Below are positions 30,949 through 39,811 of a DNA stretch of 64,000 bases, one piece after another; positions within the stretch are counted from its first letter, which is position 1; every line of letters starts with the position of its first letter. The translations under genes and the position numbers were made by a program. The notes under the pieces are model-generated. The model worked only from the letters and a program-made list of their open reading frames with translations. It did no database searches and had not been told where the DNA came from. This DNA is from Paenibacillus cremeus (lineage in GTDB: Bacteria; Bacillota; Bacilli; Paenibacillales; NBRC-103111): positions 99,129 through 163,128 of the forward strand of contig NZ_VNJI01000012.1 in NCBI RefSeq assembly GCF_007786445.1, given 5' to 3'.

Positions 30949-32235
30949 TTAAATTAGTGAGACCTTTCTTACTGCTAATCCTAAACTCCTTGTGTCATCA
31001 CTATCAAGATATTCCGATGGGCTCCAGAGCTGCTCTACCTCGATTGCTACCTCAATTTTCCCCGATATTTGCTGAATTGGGAATTCGAGAATGTCTCCTT
31101 CACCATTTGTAAAAGTGTGGCTTCCAACTTTTAAACCATTAATATAGAAAATAACGTTATATGGTCCAGGGAAAGCACTGAATGCATCTACTTTAACACT
31201 TTGAACTGGTTCTTTTTTATTTAAATATATATATGATTTCCTAGAGCTCATCCATCGATGTCTTCCTTCTAGATCGTGCCAACTATCTAGTACTAAATAT
31301 TTGGTTGTCACTGCCTCACTAAAGTCTATTGATGAAACTTGGTCTTCGACCTTTTTCTCTAATATTACAATCTCATATATTTGTTTTTCTGGAAATGGAA
31401 TAAACTGATTCGTTCTTACAGAGGAATCAAATATGTGAATCCCACAGTCAATCGACACGTTGGACTGTGTTTCCAATATTTTTGATAAATGTCGCATTTC
31501 GCTTTGACCAATATAAAAATACCTACCATCAAATGCGCAACCTCTTGTGAATCCGTTAAATTGAGCTAATATACAGTCACCTTTTTTTAAATTTAATTTT
31601 AGTGAATCACAATAATAAAAATCGTCGTTAATTTTAAACACTGTATGAGGATATTGCAACCGCTCATAAAGCACATTTACTATGGTTTTTTTAGTTAGAT
31701 CGATCTCCGCTATAACCCCATCTTGCTCACCTTCACGCTGTTTAAATCCACCTTTAAGCGAAAACATTGATACGTATAATCGGTTTCCCTCAAGCCATAT
31801 ATCATTTAAATGATTTTGGTCATCATCGGACGGGGAGATCTTAATTTCATCAACTCTGTTGAACGGAGTAGTTTCATAAATACCGATCGCATTTCGTTTT
31901 GTTTCAACAATATACAGCAATGAAGTGCTTTCATCATATCTCATACCGTGAAGATCTAGGTCACTTGGCATCTCATAGCTATTAATTAAGTTACAATCTT
32001 TGTCCAATTTTAATATACCGTGTGAATTAGTAGCTACAAAAAAACCATCATTGAATTCAGCAATTCCTCTACAATCAGCTGCTAACACCTTTCTAATATT
32101 TTTCAAATTAAAGTCAACTACATACAATCCTCCGCGACCACTATGAGGGTCTTTATTACAGCTTATTAAAATTTTCGAAGTTAGATGTGACAGGGAGTCT
32201 CTAAAAAAATAATCATTCAAATAAAGCAACCTCAT
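30949..32235 (-). CDS. Beta-propeller-like protein with a C-terminal carbohydrate-type domain
   Basis: About 428 residues, no signal peptide. Residues about 15-300 have repeated blades with the pattern hydrophobic strand, DG/NG turn, strand (FNDGFFVATNSHGILKLD, LLYIVETKRNAIGIYE, NRLYVSMFSLKGGF), which resembles the DUF4915 (TIGR03032-like) propellers found near glycosyltransferases. Residues about 320-428 are a separate beta domain ending SDDTRSLGLAV; a similar end (KDTRDLGIAL) occurs in the GT-C-like protein of this locus. The function is not known; sugar binding is an inference. The start is uncertain: ATG at 32235 or 32271, neither with a clear ribosome binding site. Confidence 0.65.
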   Translation of the reverse strand: MRLLYLNDYFFRDSLSHLTSKILISCNKDPHSGRGGLYVVDFNLKNIRKVLAADCRGIAEFNDGFFVATNSHGILKLDKDCNLINSYEMPSDLDLHGMRYDESTSLLYIVETKRNAIGIYETTPFNRVDEIKISPSDDDQNHLNDIWLEGNRLYVSMFSLKGGFKQREGEQDGVIAEIDLTKKTIVNVLYERLQYPHTVFKINDDFYYCDSLKLNLKKGDCILAQFNGFTRGCAFDGRYFYIGQSEMRHLSKILETQSNVSIDCGIHIFDSSVRTNQFIPFPEKQIYEIVILEKKVEDQVSSIDFSEAVTTKYLVLDSWHDLEGRHRWMSSRKSYIYLNKKEPVQSVKVDAFSAFPGPYNVIFYINGLKVGSHTFTNGEGDILEFPIQQISGKIEVAIEVEQLWSPSEYLDSDDTRSLGLAVRKVSLI

Positions 32236-32297
32236 TTCTTTTATTGTAAAAATAAAGCTTATTATAAACATGCATTGTTACAATTATACAACGATTG

Positions 32298-32354
32298 AAA
32301 AAAGGATCGCATCATCTCTGAGCCTGCGTACTCGCTCAAATGCTGAATCGATCC
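32298..32354 (-). terminator. Terminator at the end of the leftward glycan operon
   Basis: GGATCG and CGATCC close a long structured hairpin whose inner part pairs TGAGC with GCTCA, followed by TTTTTTC (minus strand). A TATAAT (32283-32288) just beyond it could start a separate transcript for the propeller gene. Confidence 0.8.
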
Positions 32355-32370
32355 CCGTCTCTTTTTAAAT

Positions 32371-32775
32371 TTAAAATAAACTAATAATCCCCGCAATCGT
32401 AGTCCCTAATACTAGTCCGCCTAAAACTTCAAATTTGCTATGTCCTTGCTGCTCTCTAAGATCAGTTGTTACAAATCCAACCTCAGTCTTAAGCTTATTT
32501 ACAATTTTCGCATGTTCACCTAAGGCTCTTCGTAATCCTAATGCATCTATAATGACTATAAACGTAATAGCAATTGCCAATCCAAAAATTGGCGTAGAGA
32601 ATCCTTCTTTAAGCCCAATTAATCCAGTTATTGTAGTCATTATAGTAGTATGCGTGCTTGGAAATCCACCATTTCCAATACGATTTTTTGCATCTTTCCC
32701 ATATTTAAAATAGTTGATCAAAAATTTAAGAGTTCCTGACAAAAACCAAGCAATAAAAGGAGAACAGAAATACAT
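32371..32775 (-). CDS. Divergent PAP2 family membrane protein (YuiD-like), putative lipid-phosphate phosphatase
   Basis: 134 residues with about four membrane segments. Conserved blocks are NGGFPSTHTTIMTTITGL (the PSxH element of PAP2 phosphatases), IDALGLRRALGEHAKIVN, and REQQGHSKFEVLGGLVLG (the third motif in divergent form, retaining the His). Members are annotated as divergent PAP2. Here it ends an operon with a decaprenyl-phosphate phosphoribosyltransferase homologue; in mycobacteria the product of that enzyme is dephosphorylated by a PAP2-type protein, so the same step is a reasonable inference. Start ATG 32775 or GTG 32787. Confidence 0.82.
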   Translation of the reverse strand: MYFCSPFIAWFLSGTLKFLINYFKYGKDAKNRIGNGGFPSTHTTIMTTITGLIGLKEGFSTPIFGLAIAITFIVIIDALGLRRALGEHAKIVNKLKTEVGFVTTDLREQQGHSKFEVLGGLVLGTTIAGIISLF

Positions 32776-32823
32776 CAACTCGAACACCTCTTTAATAAAA
32801 CATTTAGATAGTATTTTTTTGAT

Positions 32824-33939
32824 CTAAGTATAAGAAAATATTGTATTATATTTTTTAATAGCACTTGATACACCAAAAAATTTTTCAATTTGTATATTTT
32901 CTTTCACATAATCACTTTTGTGATTAATTACCTGAATAATACCATCAATTAAACTCAATACATCACCTGGTTCAACAATTTTCCCCATACCTGTCTTATT
33001 TACGATTTCTCTGACTCCAGGTAAATTTGACGCAACTACAGGAGTTCCACTTAGCATTGCCTCTACTTGAACCATCCCAAATGCCTCTAACGAATTTATA
33101 CTTGGAAGTACAAAAACATCAATCGATTTATAAAAATTAATCAAGTCATTTTCATCAAGTCTACCTACAAATTTAACATAGGTCTCATCCCAGCCAATCT
33201 CATTTTTTAATTTATCATATACACTTCCGCCAGCAACACTTTTATAATCACCGGCAATAATAAATTCCACATTCGGGAGAAGTTGTTTAATTTGAGGAGC
33301 TGCTTTTAGCAGCACATCAATTCCTTTCTCCTCCACAATCCTTCCGCAGAACCCTATTGCAATAGACCTATTATTTACATCCATGTGGTTTTTGGTTTCA
33401 ATTTTTGCATAAAATGGTGAAGTCGGATGTATCTCAACCCATTTTTCACTAAACTTAGGTAGAATTCTTGAATTTCTTGCATAATCAAGACTACTCACAA
33501 CTATAGATCTTGCTCTCGAAAAAGATAATAATGACGATAAATCCATAAAAGCTATAATTAACTTGTTCAATACTGATTTACTAAGATTCACATCACATTG
33601 ATATGTTACTATAAGTTTTTTTCTATTTGTTAAATATGATAATAACCCAGCTTCCATCATGGGCAAATGCAAATTAATAATATCTGAATTTTTTTGTAAA
33701 TTAATAAATTTCTTAATGAAATCAGAACTTATATAACCTTTGCTTATCTTTGTAAGGATACTTGATCTTATAATATGTACACCATTTATTATCTCTTTAT
33801 CATTAAGTTCTTTATTATGTTTTGCAGTTAGTATAGTTACTTCGTGGTCTTTTGCTAATTCTTCTGCTAAAGATCTAGCACATTCCGATAGACCGCTTAT
33901 ATACGGCCAATAATAATTAAGTACAATTAGTATCTTCAT
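32824..33939 (-). CDS. GT4-family glycosyltransferase
   Basis: 371 residues, GT-B fold. The N-terminal domain starts KILIVLNYYWPYISGLSE (acceptor side). The nucleotide-sugar domain has IAIGFCGRIVEEKGIDVLL, and the donor-site Glu-rich motif EAFGMVQVEAMLSGTPVVAS. It is retaining by family rule; donor and acceptor are unknown. AGGAGAG lies ahead of the ATG. It is part of the leftward operon, between the UbiA-type and PAP2 genes. Confidence 0.9.
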   Translation of the reverse strand: MKILIVLNYYWPYISGLSECARSLAEELAKDHEVTILTAKHNKELNDKEIINGVHIIRSSILTKISKGYISSDFIKKFINLQKNSDIINLHLPMMEAGLLSYLTNRKKLIVTYQCDVNLSKSVLNKLIIAFMDLSSLLSFSRARSIVVSSLDYARNSRILPKFSEKWVEIHPTSPFYAKIETKNHMDVNNRSIAIGFCGRIVEEKGIDVLLKAAPQIKQLLPNVEFIIAGDYKSVAGGSVYDKLKNEIGWDETYVKFVGRLDENDLINFYKSIDVFVLPSINSLEAFGMVQVEAMLSGTPVVASNLPGVREIVNKTGMGKIVEPGDVLSLIDGIIQVINHKSDYVKENIQIEKFFGVSSAIKKYNTIFSYT

Positions 33940-33984
33940 ATTAATCTTTGCTCTCCTGTGCCTATTTTAATAATAAATAGAGCT

Positions 33985-34899
33985 CTATTTGTATAAAACT
34001 ATTATTGATGTTAACCCCCATAAGAAGATATTAATTAAAATTGGCTTATCTGAAATTAAAATTTTTTCAGGACTGCCGCCTAATCCTTTTTTAAAAATTA
34101 TATACTGGTAACGAAACAAACCATAAATTACAAATAATATAGTTAGCATAAACACTTGTGGTTTATTGGAAGTAAACGTATATAAACAGTACGCCATCAA
34201 AGTTGATGAAGTTACTAATGATAGTAACTGATCTAATAATTCTGTTGAATACTTTTCAAGTATTTTTCTATGGCCTACTGCATTCTCTTTAAGCAATAAT
34301 AATTCATGTCTTCTTTTCGCTAGGGCTAAAAATAAAGCTAATAATGATGTACAAATAATAAGCCACGGAGATATCGTCACGTCTAATAAATAACCACCTG
34401 CAATAGCTCTTAATACAAATCCAGAAGCAATACATAACACATCAATAATTACAATATGCTTTAAATATAAACAATAGAAAATTTGGATTAACAAATAAAG
34501 CAGCAAGATTATGAAGAACTTAATAGAAAAAGTTATGCTCAATGGTAATGCTATAAGCCATATCAAATTCATAATGATTATTGCATTTCTTTTTGATATT
34601 AATCCACTTGCTATAGGCCTATATTTTTTAGTTGGATGTAATAGGTCTTTCTCAGCATCAAGAGTATCATTAAGTATATAAATAGATGAAGAAATTAAAC
34701 AAAATAATACTGCACCAATAATTGATTTCAAGATTGATTCAAAAATAAAAAGTTCTCCTGAAAAAATTAATGCTGCAAACACTAGAGCATTCTTTGTCCA
34801 TTGATTTACCCTGAATAACTTGAGTATTATGCCAAAGCTAGTAGTTGAATAGGTGGTTTCCTTATAATTTTGTTCTATTTTAATTTCCATTTTTATCAT
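33985..34899 (-). CDS. UbiA-family prenyltransferase, decaprenyl-phosphate phosphoribosyltransferase type
   Basis: 304 residues with about eight membrane segments. The pattern is that of 5-phosphoribose-1-diphosphate:decaprenyl-phosphate phosphoribosyltransferase (mycobacterial Rv3806c, about 300 residues): RVNQWTKNALVFAALIF at the N-terminus, the first Asp motif NDTLDAEKDLLHPTKKYRPI, KHIVIIDVLCIASGFVLRAI AGG in the middle and LALFLALAKRRHELLLL after it. That enzyme moves ribose 5-phosphate from PRPP to a polyprenyl phosphate. The start lies one base after the stop of the flippase-like gene, so the two are coupled. A menaquinone-type UbiA is less likely given these motifs. Confidence 0.82.
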   Translation of the reverse strand: MIKMEIKIEQNYKETTYSTTSFGIILKLFRVNQWTKNALVFAALIFSGELFIFESILKSIIGAVLFCLISSSIYILNDTLDAEKDLLHPTKKYRPIASGLISKRNAIIIMNLIWLIALPLSITFSIKFFIILLLYLLIQIFYCLYLKHIVIIDVLCIASGFVLRAIAGGYLLDVTISPWLIICTSLLALFLALAKRRHELLLLKENAVGHRKILEKYSTELLDQLLSLVTSSTLMAYCLYTFTSNKPQVFMLTILFVIYGLFRYQYIIFKKGLGGSPEKILISDKPILINIFLWGLTSIIVLYK

Positions 34900-34900
34900 C

Positions 34901-35275
34901 CTATCCCTTAGCTGTAATTAATACCACTCCAAAAGTAACAATAATTGCACCAATAATGCGATAAATATTTATATCTTCGCTGAAGATATAATAACCTATA
35001 AATAAAGAGAAAACATAGTTAATGGCTAACATGGGACTGACAAAACTTAAATCATATTTTGATAATATAATGATCCACAACATAGCACTAACAAAATACA
35101 TTACTAATCCTAAAAAAATATACGGGTTTATGATTAGGTAGAATATCGAGACAAGATCCCCATTAGTCAATGCAGCAATTCTATTTAATTCTCTCATTGA
35201 ACCATATTTAATTAAGGGGGGGCCGCTAATACCAGTAAATAAAATAAATACTACAGTTAAAATCATTTTAAACAT
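34901..35275 (-). CDS. Small four-span EamA/SMR-like membrane protein, putative lipid-sugar flippase
   Basis: 124 residues with four membrane segments. The pattern LSKYDLSFVSPMLAINYVFS, a following FSEDINIYRIIGAIIVTFGV and the short loops match the ArnE/ArnF branch of the EamA/SMR superfamily, whose members flip undecaprenyl-phosphate aminoarabinose. The coupling to the UbiA-type gene and the GT-C-like gene on its other side suggests that it flips a polyprenyl-phosphate pentose. SMR-type proteins often act as dimers; a partner gene was not found here. Confidence 0.72.
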   Translation of the reverse strand: MFKMILTVVFILFTGISGPPLIKYGSMRELNRIAALTNGDLVSIFYLIINPYIFLGLVMYFVSAMLWIIILSKYDLSFVSPMLAINYVFSLFIGYYIFSEDINIYRIIGAIIVTFGVVLITAKG

Positions 35276-35293
35276 GAAATAATCCCACTTCCC

Positions 35294-37432
35294 TTATTTA
35301 GGGTTTAGAAAAATATTTTGTAGCGCAATACCTAAATCTCGAGTATCTTTTCCTACATTCACAGTGCCTTCTTTAACAAAGATTTCGATTTCATTTTTCT
35401 TCTCAATATCTAATCTTAAATTAGAGGTTATATAGTTATGTTGGTTATTCGATATTTCTATATCCTCTACAAACTCATTATTACAATAAATTCCCATTGT
35501 TCTTTTTTCAATTCCTGGTGGCAAATATGCATCAAATACTAATTTCCCATCAGTAATATTAGATTCTACAATCAATTTAGAATTAGCTTTTGTCCATCGC
35601 GTAGGAACACCATTCCAATTTTCTGGCCCATTCCAACTTTGCAAATCAATATTTATTAATCCAGAAATGTTTTTATATAAAACAAATTTGTTATTGTTCC
35701 AAATTATTTCCCCATATAATTTCAAAATATCTGAGGCTTTATTTGATGAATCACTTAATATGAAATTAACTTTCTTTTCTGGTTTATTATAAGAGGGAAA
35801 GTAATAACTAGCATTATTAAATATTAAATTTCTATCTCTTAGAAAATATGAAATAACATGTTGATCATCAATATTAAAATTACTTACTGATATAATCTCA
35901 TTTTTTGGAATTAGATTTTTTATTTCTTCAATTTGTAAGTAATCTTTAGTTATTAGCGTGCCTTCTTTAATAATTTGTTCTTCTAATCCGATAATTTTAT
36001 AAATATTTATCGAGCAAAGTACACATACGAAAATTGATATATACAAAATTTTTCTTTTTGTAATTTTAAAGATATAATAGAGCCCATTACAAAAGGTCAT
36101 TATAAAAAATAGTTGTCCGAACATTAGTGTTTTATAATACCCGTAAGGGAATTTATTTATGAACTTTAAATATATCAGCATTAAAAAAATAAAAGCTAAA
36201 AGAGGTAATACTAATTTATTTAATCTTTTTTCAAGTTTGAAAATCCCAAAAATCATAACGCAAACAATAATTATTGAAATAATCTTAAATAGAATATGTG
36301 ATTCTTGATAATCATTAAGAAATTTTATCCCCATAATTATCAATGGTTGATTAAAGAAAGGTATATAATTTACGATGCCCACTGCATTTTGAGTTGATTT
36401 AAAAACAAATAGGTTATATTTAATTGCAAGATAAAATGAAATTGGATTAACAATTATTGTCCCCAAAAATATATAAATACTAATTTTCAGATATTCTTTA
36501 GCTTTTTTATATTCAGAAATTATCTTAATAATAAGAAAAAAAACAACTGGTATTACAAAATAAATTAAATATTCACTGTAAATGGAAACTAGTGCTGAAC
36601 AACTAATAGATGTGGGAATTATTAATTTAACTTTTTTTTCATTTAATGTTTTATAAATAAGTCCTAAGGAAAGAATAAAAAACGCATTTCCTCCTAGCTG
36701 CGGCATATATTGTGTTGTCAACATCCAGAATAAAACTGTATTAAATGTTGCAAGTGCTGTAAAAGAATAAGTTATAAAGTTATTTAACTTAAACAAAAAT
36801 TTGCTAGTATAAAAAATTGAAACAATTATTAAAATACAAAAAAAACTAGAAATTACATTAAAGGTAAATATAGAATCAATATTCAACCAATTCATAAATA
36901 AAGTATTAAAGTAATCTGCACCCACTCTTGAAAATCTCGAAAAATGTAGTTCAGCAATTGAGAAAAAAGGATGATAATTATCGATGTTCATACTATCAAA
37001 ATAGCTTTTATTTTTTAGCCATTCTGGTATTGATAAATAAAAAATTAAATCATTATTTATACTAGCAAATGAAGTGGGGAATCCTGCATAAATACTCGGA
37101 TACAGAGTAATAAATGCTGAAACAATACAAAACAATACTAAAATCAAATAATTACTAAAAAATGATTTAATAATAACTAAATCGTCTTTTTTAAAATAAA
37201 ATAGAATTAAAATAATAAAAAGTAATAAAAGAATTATCGAACTTACTTTTGAGCCAAAGAAAAGTCCAGTATTTTGTAAGAAGGAAATAATGATTGAAAT
37301 CCCTAAAAACGGAAATAATAATATTTCTGATTTTAATATAGATAAATCAATATATTTTATTTTTATCAAAAAATAACCAAATAAATAAGGAACTATAAAA
37401 AATACACTTAATAATAAAATAGATAGAATCAT
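35294..37432 (-). CDS. Multi-span GT-C-like glycosyltransferase with a C-terminal beta domain
   Basis: 712 residues. About 12-13 hydrophobic segments fill residues 1-470. The first large loop (about 110-175) holds ASINNDLIFYLSIPEWLKN and PFFSIAELHFSRFSR, with the acidic residue expected at the catalytic site of GT-C enzymes that use polyprenyl-phosphate sugars. Residues about 470-712 are extracytoplasmic, ending in a beta domain with GKDTRDLGIAL, shared with the propeller protein of the locus. The gene is very AT-rich. I infer transfer of a lipid-linked sugar outside the membrane; the sugar is not shown. Confidence 0.7.
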   Translation of the reverse strand: MILSILLLSVFFIVPYLFGYFLIKIKYIDLSILKSEILLFPFLGISIIISFLQNTGLFFGSKVSSIILLLLFIILILFYFKKDDLVIIKSFFSNYLILVLFCIVSAFITLYPSIYAGFPTSFASINNDLIFYLSIPEWLKNKSYFDSMNIDNYHPFFSIAELHFSRFSRVGADYFNTLFMNWLNIDSIFTFNVISSFFCILIIVSIFYTSKFLFKLNNFITYSFTALATFNTVLFWMLTTQYMPQLGGNAFFILSLGLIYKTLNEKKVKLIIPTSISCSALVSIYSEYLIYFVIPVVFFLIIKIISEYKKAKEYLKISIYIFLGTIIVNPISFYLAIKYNLFVFKSTQNAVGIVNYIPFFNQPLIIMGIKFLNDYQESHILFKIISIIIVCVMIFGIFKLEKRLNKLVLPLLAFIFLMLIYLKFINKFPYGYYKTLMFGQLFFIMTFCNGLYYIFKITKRKILYISIFVCVLCSINIYKIIGLEEQIIKEGTLITKDYLQIEEIKNLIPKNEIISVSNFNIDDQHVISYFLRDRNLIFNNASYYFPSYNKPEKKVNFILSDSSNKASDILKLYGEIIWNNNKFVLYKNISGLINIDLQSWNGPENWNGVPTRWTKANSKLIVESNITDGKLVFDAYLPPGIEKRTMGIYCNNEFVEDIEISNNQHNYITSNLRLDIEKKNEIEIFVKEGTVNVGKDTRDLGIALQNIFLNPK

Positions 37433-37459
37433 GAAAAAAGTAATCCTCTCAAAAAATTC

Positions 37460-39811
37460 TTAAATTAGAATTTCATAAATCATATTTGAAACTATTTCAA
37501 AATCATGATTGTTTTTAATATATAATTGTGCTTTTTGCCCCATTTCTTGTCGAAGAGCTTTATTATTTATTAACTCTAGCAAGTAAGCTAACAATAAATC
37601 TTCTTCATATTCATCTACATCCACTTTCCAAACACAATCATCAGGATACTCTTTATACGATCCAACATTAGATACAATACACGGGACTCCAAATCCTAAC
37701 GATCGAGTTAGTGTTGCCGATGTTTCGCCAAAAGTAGGCCATCTTAGATTGATACAAATATCAGATGCTTCTATATACTTTTTAAAAATATCCAGATCAG
37801 GACTTGATACTAATTTAATAAAATTATTAATTTTCAATTGTTTGGAAGTTTTATTTATTGTTTCTTTCATATCGTTACTACAGTGACCCACAAAGTAAAT
37901 TTCAATATTAATATTAGTTTTTACAAGTTGAGAAACTACTCTTAAAATTACATCAATTCTTTTATTCGGAATTACATTACCAAAAATACCAATTGCTATT
38001 TTATCTAAATTCAATCCTAAACTTTTTTTCAAATCATCTTTACTGGTTATAATATCTTCTATTAAAATACCACTTGGTATAACTTTAATTTCACCTTTAA
38101 AATCTGCTTCTATATCGATTTTATTTTTAACCCACTGGCTATGGACAATCACTTGATTACTTAATTCAACTACCTTTTTAAACATAGGAAATTCTTGATC
38201 ATTAGGGTAGGTGCTTGATTGCATTAATTGCTCGCCTGCAGCTTGTCCACGCTGTCCGTGACTGTATCTTAACTCATTCACAAAACCATTTTTATTCCCA
38301 CGTAAATATTGGGTATACATATAGAAACCATAAAGATTTAAATCATGCAAAACAACGCTACCAGGATAATCTACCAATGCATTGTAAATCCAAGAATGCA
38401 ATTCATTGTTTCCCATATGATAAAGTCTTAATTTTATTTTTTCCAATCTTGCACGATTTTCTTTATATTCAAGTATCTCGAAATTTTGAAGTAAATAGGT
38501 ATTTTCAGGAATAAAATCATTTACAAAAATTTTAATATCATAATAAGCACTTAATTTTGTTAATAATTCTTCACTGTAGTCTGAAATTCCAGATGGTTGA
38601 GGATTCAAAGGACTAAAAAACGCCAATTCAGATTTATCTGATTCCGTAATTTCTGAAAAATTATTTGTTAATTTCTCAAATACTTTTAAACTATCTAAAG
38701 CGGTTTTATTCCAGCTAAATTTATTTGCTTGATTAATACCCATTGTTTTATAAGTATCTGATAAATTCTTATTATTTGTGAAAGCTAAAATTGCTTCAGC
38801 CATTGCTTCACTATCATTAGATTCAACTAAAAGAGCTGCATCGCCGGCTACTTCAGGCAAAGAAGAACTGTTTATTGTTATTACAGGTGTTCCACAGCGC
38901 ATTGCTTCTAAGACTGGCAATCCGAAGCCTTCATATATAGAAGGAAATACAAAGACCTCACATTCTTTATATAAAGCTATTAATGTATCATCGCTGACAA
39001 ATCCTAAAAATTCAATTTGTTCTTTTGAAATACCATTGTTTTGAGCGTAAGTTTGCAGTTCCTCTTTTTCAGCTTCTTGCTTAATTCCAGATATTACTAA
39101 TTTCAAATCCGGTCGCTCTTTAATTACTTGAGAGAATGAGTTGATTAAGCCTTTATTATTTTTTCTTGGATCATAACCGGTAAGAGAGTAAATAAAAGGA
39201 GAGGAAATACCAATTTCTTTATTTATCAATTCTCTTTCGTAGCCTGAATGTATGGGTTGATAAAGATCTTCATTAGTCGAAGCATAAATAACATGAATCC
39301 GTTCAGCATTAATTTGATAATATTTCATCAAATCTTTTTTTGACGCTTCAGAAATCGTTAAAATACTATCTGCATTTTTCACCAAATTACATCTTAAGTC
39401 ATATAGTTGTTGGATCTGTTGCGGCCAATTATTATAGTAGTGTTCTTTCATAACAATTGGAATTAAGTCATAAACCAAGTAGGATTTCATTACTTTGTTG
39501 TTAGTAATTTCCGGCACATCAATATCAAACATATGCGGACTCGTAAAATGAATTATATCGATATTTTTTTGCTGTAAGAAATCTTCTAACTGGTATATTT
39601 CCCAATTCTGGTCATTTCTAATACAATAATCAATATCGATAAAATTGCTTACAAAAGCAAACTCCCAATTGTCGTTACTTTTTCTCATTAAGTAATATCT
39701 ATGACTAGAATCTTGTTTAATAAAATTTTTAGTCCAGTTATAAGTATATATTCCGATTCCTCTATTTTTTTCTGGAGAATATAGAGTTTGAATATCAATT
39801 AGTATTCTCAT
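37460..39811 (-). CDS. Two-domain fused GT4 glycosyltransferase
   Basis: 783 residues made of two complete GT-B enzymes. Domain 1 (about 1-375): RGIGIYTYNWTKNF, SLTGYDPRKNNKGLI, then EGFGLPVLEAMRCGTPVIT and SSLPEVAGDAALLV. Domain 2 (about 395-783): FFSPLNPQPSGISDYSEELL, IGIFGNVIPNKRIDVIL, and a donor motif WPTFGETSATLTRSLGFG. Such fusions add two successive or alternating residues of a repeat unit. Donor sugars are unknown, though GDP-rhamnose is made by the same operon. The start overlaps the upstream GT4 gene by 17 bases. Confidence 0.9.
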   Translation of the reverse strand: MRILIDIQTLYSPEKNRGIGIYTYNWTKNFIKQDSSHRYYLMRKSNDNWEFAFVSNFIDIDYCIRNDQNWEIYQLEDFLQQKNIDIIHFTSPHMFDIDVPEITNNKVMKSYLVYDLIPIVMKEHYYNNWPQQIQQLYDLRCNLVKNADSILTISEASKKDLMKYYQINAERIHVIYASTNEDLYQPIHSGYERELINKEIGISSPFIYSLTGYDPRKNNKGLINSFSQVIKERPDLKLVISGIKQEAEKEELQTYAQNNGISKEQIEFLGFVSDDTLIALYKECEVFVFPSIYEGFGLPVLEAMRCGTPVITINSSSLPEVAGDAALLVESNDSEAMAEAILAFTNNKNLSDTYKTMGINQANKFSWNKTALDSLKVFEKLTNNFSEITESDKSELAFFSPLNPQPSGISDYSEELLTKLSAYYDIKIFVNDFIPENTYLLQNFEILEYKENRARLEKIKLRLYHMGNNELHSWIYNALVDYPGSVVLHDLNLYGFYMYTQYLRGNKNGFVNELRYSHGQRGQAAGEQLMQSSTYPNDQEFPMFKKVVELSNQVIVHSQWVKNKIDIEADFKGEIKVIPSGILIEDIITSKDDLKKSLGLNLDKIAIGIFGNVIPNKRIDVILRVVSQLVKTNINIEIYFVGHCSNDMKETINKTSKQLKINNFIKLVSSPDLDIFKKYIEASDICINLRWPTFGETSATLTRSLGFGVPCIVSNVGSYKEYPDDCVWKVDVDEYEEDLLLAYLLELINNKALRQEMGQKAQLYIKNNHDFEIVSNMIYEILI

